NCBI GenBank assembly: GCA_002286715.1 | Contig: NSJX01000015.1 | Location: forward strand, 340,619-404,618 | Origin: Dentipellis sp. KUC8613 | Taxonomy: Eukaryota > Basidiomycota > Agaricomycetes > Russulales > Hericiaceae | Length of the DNA stretch: 64,000 bases | Reading direction: 5' to 3' | Part shown: positions 55,933-64,000 of the stretch, piece by piece | Numbering within the stretch: the first letter of the stretch is position 1 | Layout: each line of letters opens with the position of its first letter | Position numbers and translations under genes: made by a program | Notes under the pieces: model-generated | What the model was told of the DNA's origin: nothing | Database searches by the model: none | Seen by the model: only the letters and a program-made list of their open reading frames with translations

Positions 55933-57961
55933 CTACGCCTTCTCAACCTCGCTCGGGTTCGTCTCCCTCGAGTTGACCCGGGTCGCTGCCGACTCCTCCC
56001 TCACATCCTTCTCGACTTTGTCACCCACATGCAGGCCATACGCCTCGTCGACCTCCTCCCTCAGCTGCACCTCGCGCATGAACGGCATCGTCAGAAGACC
56101 CAAGCCCGCAATGCCGATCATCGTCTGCCACACCGTCGCGAGACTGTCTGCAAACGCAGCGCGGACCTGCGAGCGCAGGGGCTCCTCCAGGCCCGAGATG
56201 ACAGGGATTGCGGCGTACGCGATTTCGAAGCCCGCGGGGAACTGCGCCGCAAAATCTCCCGGCAGCTTCTTCTTGAGCTCGTTCTGCAGGATCGTGGCGG
56301 AGATCGTGATACCCCAAGTCTGCGTGTCGCTCAGTACGCGGGTAAAAAAATGGAGCTCTGAGATGTGCGTACCTGAGCGAAGGAGCGCACGAATGTGTAG
56401 AAAGCGAGCGAGGCTGCGGTACGTTCAACCGGCAGGGGTGCCAAGATCGGGAAGACAGTCGAGGTGTACTGGAAATTTCGTGAGTTTCTCCTTGAGATAG
56501 TGGCGGCAACAACGATGCGGACTGACCAGGAGACCCACACCACAGGCCATCACAATGATGTACCCGACCCATTTGCCGGTGGAAGTGTCGTACTCGAGCA
56601 TGCTCAGCAGACCGAAGCCAATGATGGTGAGCACCCAGCCGGCAGCGTTGGCCGGGATGTAGCGCTTGAAGACCTGGACCGAGGCACCAGCTAAGATGGC
56701 GGCTGGGGCAATGAGCAAAGCCAATGCCAGCGCATCCACGCCTGAGCGGATCGGAGACGCTCCGAAGCACGCCTGAAAGTACACGGGGAGATAATCTATC
56801 ATCGAGAATCAGCTGAGAAGCATGAGAAGTGAACATGAAGCATACACATGGCGGAGATGCTGACAAGACCGTGGACACCGGTGGCGACGTATGTGCTCAG
56901 CACCATCTTGTTCGACAGGATGTCATAAGGGACCGTGGGCTCGCTGGGGACTCGGAACTCGTAGACGAGGAAGCCAGCGACAAGCAGCAAGCCGAGAATG
57001 AGGGGCACGAGTACTCCTGCAGAATCCCAAGGTTTCTCAACACCAGCCCATGTCAGACCTAACATTGCGACTGTCGTGCCCGCGATGATGATGGCGTTCC
57101 CACTAATTGTGCAGCATGAGCATGGGATGAGATACGCGTAAGTTCTTACTCACATCCAATCGACACGCGCGAGCTTGTCCCGCATTCTGCCTTCAGGCGT
57201 GCGGACGCGCAAAAAGAACAAGACCAACACGAATGCGATGGCCGTCACCGGGAGATTCAGGACTAGATCTCCGTCAGTATGAAGTACTAGATGGATGTAA
57301 ACACGAGACGTACAGAATAACCAACGCCATGCCGATGTTGCCAAGGCGCCACCCTGTGCGAAGTTAGCTTCAACAATACTGCTACACAGTATGAGATAGA
57401 CTCACAATCGGAGGGCCAACTCCTGACGCAAAGGCCCAAGTCAGACCGATCATGCCTTGATAGATTCCGCGCTCCGCCAACGGGACGAGATCAGACACAA
57501 GGATCTCCGTCATGTTGAGGATGCTTCCTCCGCCAATGCCCTGAACAGCTGCAGAACAAGAGATGAGCGTGCATCAGCGTATAAGAACCAAACAACGTAC
57601 TTCTCGCTGCGATAAGCATGTTCATGTTCTGCGCCGCACCCGCGATAGCGCTGCCAACGGCAAACAACGCAATCGAGCAGAGCATGACGGGCTTGCGACC
57701 GAACACATCCGCCAGCCTGCCCGACAGTGGCAGAATTGCTGTACTGGAAAGAGAATACGCCGAGCCGACCCAAACGAAGTTGCTGCCGCCTCCGAGACGT
57801 TTCGTGATAGTGGGCAGCGCGGTGGAGACGGCGGTGAGGTCGAGCGCGCTGAGGAACATGGAGACGATAATGGCGACGAAGGTCATCCAGAAGGCGCTCC
57901 CCTTCCCCTGCCGCTTCTCGCCGGTCGTCTGTTCTTGGGCGATGTCTGCGGTGTCCGACAT
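55933..57961 (-). CDS. 14-helix MFS efflux pump, copy 2
   Basis: Eight exons: 57961-57601, 57548-57406, 57353-57314, 57262-57154, 57102-56846, 56795-56527, 56468-56373, 56319-55933 (553 aa); introns 50-58 bp. Exon lengths 1-7 equal those of copy 1 exactly (361, 143, 40, 109, 257, 269, 96). Motif A is GRLADVFGRKPVM and motif C region is GLTWAFASGVGPPIGGALAT. The tail is shorter than in copy 1 and differs in sequence (EEVDEAYGLHVGDKVEKDVR). Regulation may be separate: its own TATATA lies at 58010-58015, 49 bp upstream. Role as for copy 1, substrate unknown. Confidence 0.92.
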
Positions 57962-59104
57962 CGTGTAAATGAGGAAAGTTGGTGTGGAAGGAAGGCATAT
58001 TGGCGAGGATATATAGGTTTCTGGGTGATGCCATATCTACGACACAAGCGGGCTCGGGCGCAGCTGCTCGGCCATCATGCCACACACAAGAATGCGCGCC
58101 TCTCACCCATGAAGGCCAAGGGAGGGCGGCTATCAGATATTGAGACAAGGGCATGCATCCGTGTCGAAACGCAGGAAGGCACTAACGTCGGCAAGCGAAG
58201 ACGCGTACCCCAGTGCTGCTGACAAGGCGACATGGCGGAAACCAAGTATTGAACTAGATGACTGATCGAAAGCAATCAAGATGCCGACGACGGGGGTGGC
58301 TATCCGCTTGCGTATGCTTCGAGGAGGGCGGCAGGATGCCGCATTGCGGTGCCTGGAAGTGCAGATATATGGTGATGAAGTTCGCGCCTGTGGGCAGTCA
58401 GACTACGCGGCCGTGCGGCAGCCTTGGCATGGCTCGGAACGGTGTTCGCGCAACCTCATTACTCGAGCTCTGTGGTAGATACTTTTTTGTCTAGAGAAAG
58501 AGGAAGATGAAGACGGAAAGGAAGGAAAAGAAAGAGAATCGAAAGCTGACTGACTGGGACTACAAGCACACATAAACATTCACAGGGCCCTTGCGAGTCT
58601 AATCCGGAGTCCACGGACCAGCGCCGTAGCAGTGCCACCGTTCGTTCCGGCAGGTTGGCCTAGTTTCCAGTATCGGGCGCAGCTCAGCGCAGCGACCACT
58701 CGTCGAAACACGCATCGAGGGAGCGTATGTGGGGCCTCGGCCATCCTCGGTCAGGCTCCATACATCATATTTAGGACCGCAAGGCGGCGCGGTTGACTCC
58801 CGAAAGAAGATCATCGAGATGGGGCATCCAATGCAAGCGATATGAATCGGGACCTCGGGGCGATGCGAGTGCGACGCCGCGGGTGCTGAAGGGAAGTATA
58901 GTACTTACACTATGCGAGGGCAGCCAAGCGTTATCGCATTAATTGTATGTCGTCTAGTATGATATATAGTCTAGCGAGACACGGCGGCATTGAACAGAAC
59001 AAAGCAGGGGGAAGGATAGTATGTCCATGAGCTATACCACGATCCTCGCGCGCGAAGCAAAGCAAAAGAGAAGCGCGAGAAGCAAACGATGCGGGTCCTA
59101 GACT
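57962..59104. promoter_or_regulatory. intergenic region with promoter of MFS copy 2
   Basis: 1.14 kb. TATATA at 58010-58015 (minus strand) is followed downstream by the copy 2 ATG; copy 1 has the same ATATAGGT context. No gene seen. Confidence 0.5.
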
Positions 59105-61198
59105 CTAAGCTTCTGACTTCGCTCCCGGATCCGCAGAGTTGACAGAGTTTACATAGGTCATCTCTGCCGACGTCTTGGCCTCCTGCACTTGTCCGTCGTG
59201 CAGGCCATATGCATCATCAACATGCCCGTGCAACTCCACCTCTTGCAGGAAGGGCAGCGTGAGGATGCCCAAGCCCGATATGCCGATCATCGTCTTCCAG
59301 ATTGTCGCCATGCTGTCGGCGAACGCGCTGCGGACCTGCGAGCGCAGCGGTTCCTCGAGGCCAGAGATGACGGGGATGGCTGCGTACGCGATCTCGAATC
59401 CGGAAGGGAACTGGGAGACGAAGTCTGATGGGAGCTTTTTCTTCAATTCGTTTTGTAATATGGTTGCAGATATCGTGATACCCCATGTCTGCATGAGGGG
59501 TTACTTAGTGCCCAGCGTGACGAAGAACATGTTGAAGACACGCACCTGGGCGAACGCACGCACGAATGCGAAGAAAGCCAATGACGCGGCGGTACGCTCA
59601 ACGGGAAGTGGTGCCAATATAGGGAATATCGTCGCAGCATACTATCATTACAATTTTATCTCAGCATGAGCATCTCCTGACACGAAATCATGGGCACTTA
59701 CAATTAACCCTGAGCCGGCGGACACGACAATGATATATCCCACCCACTTCCCGGTGGAAGTATCGGACTTGAGTAAAGTTAGCAAGCCGAACCCAATGAT
59801 GGTGAGCACCCATCCGAGAACGTTCGCCGGGATGTAGCGTTTCATGGTCTGGACCATGATGCCGGCGACCATAGCTGCCGGAGCAATAACAAGTGCCATT
59901 GTCAAACCGTCCACACCGGAGCGGATAGGAGACGCCCCGAAGCACGCCTGAAAATATACGGGAAGGTAATCTAACGAACCGTATGTGAGCGGGGGTGGCA
60001 GAAGTATGACAGGGCTATTCAACTTACAGATGATGGAGATGCTGGTAAGGCCATGGACAGCAGTGGCTAAGTACGCGCTCAGAGCCGTCCGGTGTGTGAG
60101 AATATCATATGGGATCGTGGGTTCACGAGGGATCTTGAACTCGTAGATCAGGAAGGCTGCCACCATGATCATGCCAAGGATCAGGGGCACGAGCACGCCG
60201 GCGGAATCCCAGGGCTTCTGGATGCCTGCCCACGTCAGACCGATCATGGCTACCGTCGTCCCTGCGATGATGATCCCATTGCCACTGGTCGCATGAATTT
60301 AGTACGTCCAGCAGCCAATCTGCGTTTCTAGGGACTCACATCCAGTCGACACGCGCTAGCTTCTCCTTCATGCTACCCTCTGGCGAGCGGACGCGCAAGA
60401 AAAATAGGACCAGCACAAAGGAGATAAACGTGATCGGGAGATTGAGAACTTAAACACACATCTCCATTAGAATACAACCATCAGAAAGCTGGAGAAATTG
60501 GGGACCCACAGAATAGCCACCGCCAAGAAGACGAAGCCAAAGCACCGCCCTTCGGGTCTCGTCAGCACCAGTGCTCGTACTTTAAAATAGATACTCACGA
60601 TCGGGGGACCGACGCCGGCCGCAAAAGCCCAAGTCAGGCCAATGACTCCCTGATACACGCCCCGCTCCGCGAGCGGGACAAGATCAGACACGATGATCTC
60701 CGTCATGTTGATGATTCCGCCTCCACCGACGCCCTGGACAGCTAAAACGAGAACAACAGGACGGACCGTTAGCAACCGTCTTATGATAGATCGCGACATA
60801 GATATCTGCTCACTTCTCGCCGCAATCATCATATTCATATTCTGCGCCGCGCCCGCAATCGCACTCCCGACCGCAAACAGCGCAATCGAGCAAAGCATGA
60901 CCGGCTTGCGGCCAAACACATCCGCGAGCCTCCCCGACAGCGGCAGCACCGCAGTGCTCGCAAGCGAATACGCCGACCCGACCCACACGAAGTCGCTGCC
61001 GCCCCCGAGGCGCTTGGTGATGGTCGGCAGCGCGGTCGCGACGGCGGTGAGGTCGAGTGCGCTGAGGAAGATGGAGACGACGACGGCGAGGAAGGTCAGC
61101 CAGAATGCGCTGCCCTTGCCTGGCTTTTTGCCGCCCTCTGCTTTGCTCTCGGCTTCGGGTTCGATGAAATCGAGCGAGCGCGACGACGAGTCCGCCAT
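59105..61198 (-). CDS. 14-helix MFS efflux pump, copy 3
   Basis: Eight exons: 61198-60814, 60741-60599, 60549-60510, 60448-60340, 60284-60028, 59970-59702, 59641-59546, 59488-59105 (560 aa); introns 49-72 bp. Exons 2-7 have the same lengths as in copies 1 and 2; exon 1 is 24 nt longer, giving a longer acidic N-terminus (DFIEPEAESKAEGGKKPGKG). Motif A GRLADVFGRKPVM and motif C region GLTWAFAAGVGPPIGGALAS are intact. The start ATG at 61198 was chosen because the upstream in-frame codon is not ATG. This copy shares SGRLADVFGRKPVMLCSIAL with copy 2, whereas copy 1 has LGRLADVFGRKPVMLTSIGL, so 2 and 3 look like the closer pair. Confidence 0.92.
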
Positions 61199-62100
61199 AG
61201 TGAGAAAGGCACCCAATTACTGGGAAAGAAGAGGAGAAAGAAGAGGAACTGGGACTCGAAGAAGAAATGCTGCAGCGAGGCATTGCACAGGACCCATTCT
61301 TATACTCGACCAGCATGTCCGCATTATGCCTTCAACTTCACATCGGGAGCCGCCATTATACAGCACGCAGGGACGCGGCGGCCTGCGAGCTGCGATAAGG
61401 AGTGACGTGCGACGTGCTGGACAGGCGCGTCGGTCAGCGAGGACGCGACGTCGACCCGCCCGAATATGTACTCCCGCCGGCCCAAACGCCGACGCGAGGC
61501 AATTACGAATCAGCAGAAGCCGCAGACTAAGCACGCACCTAAGCCATCGAGGATGCTTGCCCTTGTCGGGGGCACCCGTGGGCCATTCAGTCGCTGGTGT
61601 GCCTGGCAGTGCAGAGATTCGAGGAGTGATCGCGATCGGTCAATAACCTTGAAGGGAGATACACACCATCCAATGGCGTTATGAGTTTGTGGCCATGCAA
61701 GTCAGTTCTCTACATAAGCACTGGTGGGTGGACATGACTGCAGCACTAGCGGTGCCATAATACCGCCAAGTTGAACAGAGTTGAACACACTGTCACGGTA
61801 ACTTGTAAGGATGCTTCCGTGATGTGACTATGGCAAACGAGACTGTCCTGCTCATTTCCGCGCGTCGGGCATCACGAATTTCGAAGTCCGCTTTTCGGCA
61901 GCCGCGGCAAAGGCGGGACCCAGGATACCGCCCGCGCGATCACTCTCTTACGTAATCATATCATCGCTGCCTCAGTCGTTGGCGTTGTCGAGCTTTCGAT
62001 AGCAGTTTCTCGACGCCAGACTTCAGTTTCTTTTGTTAAAATTCGGATTTTGGCTTCCGATATCTGATTTTGATTTTTGACCATGAGATTCGGGTTTTGG
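61199..62100. other. intergenic region with promoter of MFS copy 3
   Basis: TATAAG on the minus strand near 61299-61304, about 100 bp before the copy 3 ATG. No gene seen. Confidence 0.4.
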
Positions 62101-62129
62101 GTGCCAAAATCGGTAGATTCATGCACAGA

Positions 62130-62360
62130 AAACAAAGATTGTGTTGTATCTCATGAAGTACGTATGCTAGACGAATGAAAGTTGTACCGTTGGAATCGCC
62201 TTCTCGAGACGTTTCTAATAATATATAGCATTATGTGTTTTGACACAGTTTCGAAATTCGATGTTGAAGATATAGAATACCCCATATCTCATGAAGGAGT
62301 GATGATATGTGGAATCGGACAACTGTACCGTGTTCGCATTGACGAGAGCTTTCTGTGGAC
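62130..62360. repeat. two diverged units of a local repeat
   Basis: A unit containing TATCTCATGAAG, then GAAT, GTACCGT and an AGA-GTTTCT/GCTTTCT end appears near 62152-62215 and again near 62286-62353. AT-rich sequence such as AAATTCGGATTTTGGC precedes it near 62040. Possibly the remnant of a mobile element; no coding part seen. Confidence 0.4.
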
Positions 62361-63640
62361 ACAAAGAACGTACCACTTTGTCCATTTTTCAATTGCAGAA
62401 AGCGACAGGGTTCCCTCTGTCCGATAGTGTTATGTGATTCACTACTCAATTAAAATCTCTAAATGATCTTCTCCGGTGCACGAGTGCGCGCTCAGGTCGG
62501 GCATGGCACACGAGATCACGCTGATGGACATGCAGCGTGGGATAGGCTCTGTGTCGGCATCGGCGAATGAGGGCGCGGGCAGGTGGCTCGGCGGCACGTC
62601 GTCGCTCGTGCATAGCCTCACGTCGATGCTCGGTGCATGCACGCAGGCCTACCAAGCTAAGCAAGGATAAGGACGGCAGCAACAAGGACACTGCACTTTG
62701 AACTTCAGCGCAGGAACTTCACGCGTTCTTCACGCACGTCATTACTCTCGTTCGTACATCTTCTCCTCAGGTCTCAATACTCTCAAAACATCACTGCAAA
62801 CTGATCATAGGATACAATCTTTGTGCTTGATAGCTATATGCTGCATCGGGAGCCTTATTGTGAGGCACTGTCGTGCAGAAGTCAAGGGTCTCACTGTCAG
62901 CATTTCTGATTCATTTTCAGTGTGGCAGCCTTTCCGTGTTCCCTGCAGTCTTTGATATGCCCAGAGATGTCTTTACAAACGAGCTGAGTAGGATAAACAA
63001 AAAATTAATGTGTGGCAAATGATTTTCTAAGCAAAAGAATTATGTACTTCAGCGAGACCTTTGGGCCAACTTATACCGACTTCACGCGTACTGTACAGAC
63101 TTCATCAGGTAACGACCTACCTTTTGAAGACGCGGCCTAATCGCGACGCGGCCCGGAAGTTGCCTTGAAGTCGCGCTGAAGGGCCTCAAAGTGGCGCTGA
63201 AGTCCTTGTAGGTTTCCTGATGCAGGTATGGACATATTGGCTGGAGGGGAAATGGAGTGATGACAGGATGTACAGCAGGGTGAGAGGGAAATGGCTGGAA
63301 GGCCAGGTGCATGTGCGCGCAGTCAGGCGCGAGCAGACGAGGGGAGAGTGGGAGGCACAAGGGCGGGCGAAGAAGAGCGAGCAATGCAGTGCACAGATGG
63401 GCGCGTGTTTACATGGGGGGCAGCGCGGGGAGGTAGCCCGTCGCTGTAGCTGACGAAGAGGAGGTATAGACGATGCTGGCGGCCGGCCAAGCTATACTGT
63501 CACATGACTTGACGTGTTGCTGTGTTGCGATGGTGGTAAAAGCGATGGGCGGCAGTGCGGCGCAGCAGCGCAAACAGCAAGGGCAGGACATGGTGGACTC
63601 GCAGCCTTGCAGTCAGACGTGTATTCCCGCTACCCCCATC
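62361..63640. other. gene-poor right end
   Basis: Short open frames only. A short imperfect repeat of AAGTCGCGCTGAAG / AAGTGGCGCTGAAG lies near 63166-63200. No gene seen. Confidence 0.45.
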
Positions 63641-63654
63641 AGGAAAAATAAGAA

Positions 63655-63875
63655 TTTATATAGTAACCACTATGGTTATGTATACTATGAGTCCTATAGA
63701 TCAGGGGAGTCATCTATAGACTGCTCCATAGCAGCTATAGCAGCCATAGCCAAGGTGGATGACTCCATAGCAGCCATAGGCTATACAACCTAAGTCAAGA
63801 TTCTATAGCCTTGCATAGTTGCCAGCATAGACTATGCAGTCTATGAGACCACCATAAGCTATCAACTCCCCAGAT
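63655..63875. repeat. CTATAG/CCATAG-rich low-complexity region with hairpin
   Basis: Dozens of overlapping CTATAG, CCATAG, CTATGG and CATAG words. CTCCATAGCAGC occurs at 63724-63735 and 63763-63774, and GGAGTCATC (63706-63714) faces GATGACTCC (63758-63766) as an inverted repeat around a 43-base loop. Nature unknown. Confidence 0.5.
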
Positions 63876-64000
63876 ATCTTATCCTAGACATATGAGGCCA
63901 CTGGAATTTATTCATAGTATTTAAAGAACAAGGTACACTGAAATATATCTGTGCACTCTTACAAGGATGTATGTAGAGAAGATGTATGCAAAGTACAAGA

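Noticed and set aside
55933..56319. suspected frameshift in the last exon of MFS copy 2
   Set aside because: Recounting the exon codon by codon shows one continuous frame; the mismatch was a counting error.

Overview
The window reads as nuclear DNA of an agaricomycete basidiomycete fungus. Genes are compact and cut by many 43-85 bp introns. The gene families are typical of mushroom-forming fungi: sedolisin tripeptidyl peptidases, fast-evolving F-box proteins, a fungal seven-helix membrane protein, a caspase-H-lectin fusion, CsbD, and 14-helix MFS pumps. Lineage is inferred from gene content and intron style only. I saw no rRNA or tRNA gene and no CRISPR array. Exon coordinates were spliced by hand from consensus splice sites and family conservation; phase was checked for every full model.

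Layout. 1-3.4 kb: GC-rich DNA with no supportable gene. 3.4-17.6 kb: three dispersed minus-strand paralogues (A, B, C) of a fungal family usually labelled 'geranylgeranyl pyrophosphate synthetase', whose motifs instead resemble DXO/Rai1-type PD-(D/E)XK nucleases. They are interleaved with a MYND-finger protein, a 2-oxoglutarate/Fe(II) oxygenase and a roughly 1000-residue caspase-domain protein carrying three H-type lectin repeats. 18.3-20 kb: F-box protein. 21.2-27.9 kb: two sedolisin (S53) genes flanking RPC19, the small AC19 subunit of RNA polymerases I and III. The first sedolisin has lost its catalytic Ser, Glu and oxyanion Asp; the second keeps all of them. 29.1-33.1 kb: a housekeeping run on the plus strand (CsbD-like, Glo3-type ArfGAP, AP-2 sigma). 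36.2-39.9 kb: an F-box/LRR-like gene, a GNAT acetyltransferase, and a convergent hypothetical gene whose stop codon overlaps the GNAT stop. 43.1-44.8 kb: a seven-helix fungal membrane protein with ten exons. 46.9-50.4 kb: an MCT-type MFS transporter and an EB1-family microtubule plus-end protein. 51.5-52.7 kb: another F-box/LRR-like gene. 53.0-61.2 kb: three head-to-tail 14-helix MFS efflux pumps with the same eight-exon structure. 61.2-64.0 kb: gene-poor, repeat-rich DNA.

The trafficking, RNA polymerase and microtubule genes are conserved core genes. The most unusual material is the accessory left third (DXO-like triplicate plus caspase-lectin), the catalytically dead sedolisin beside an active one, and the pump array. 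Any cooperation among the left-hand accessory genes is inferred from proximity only.
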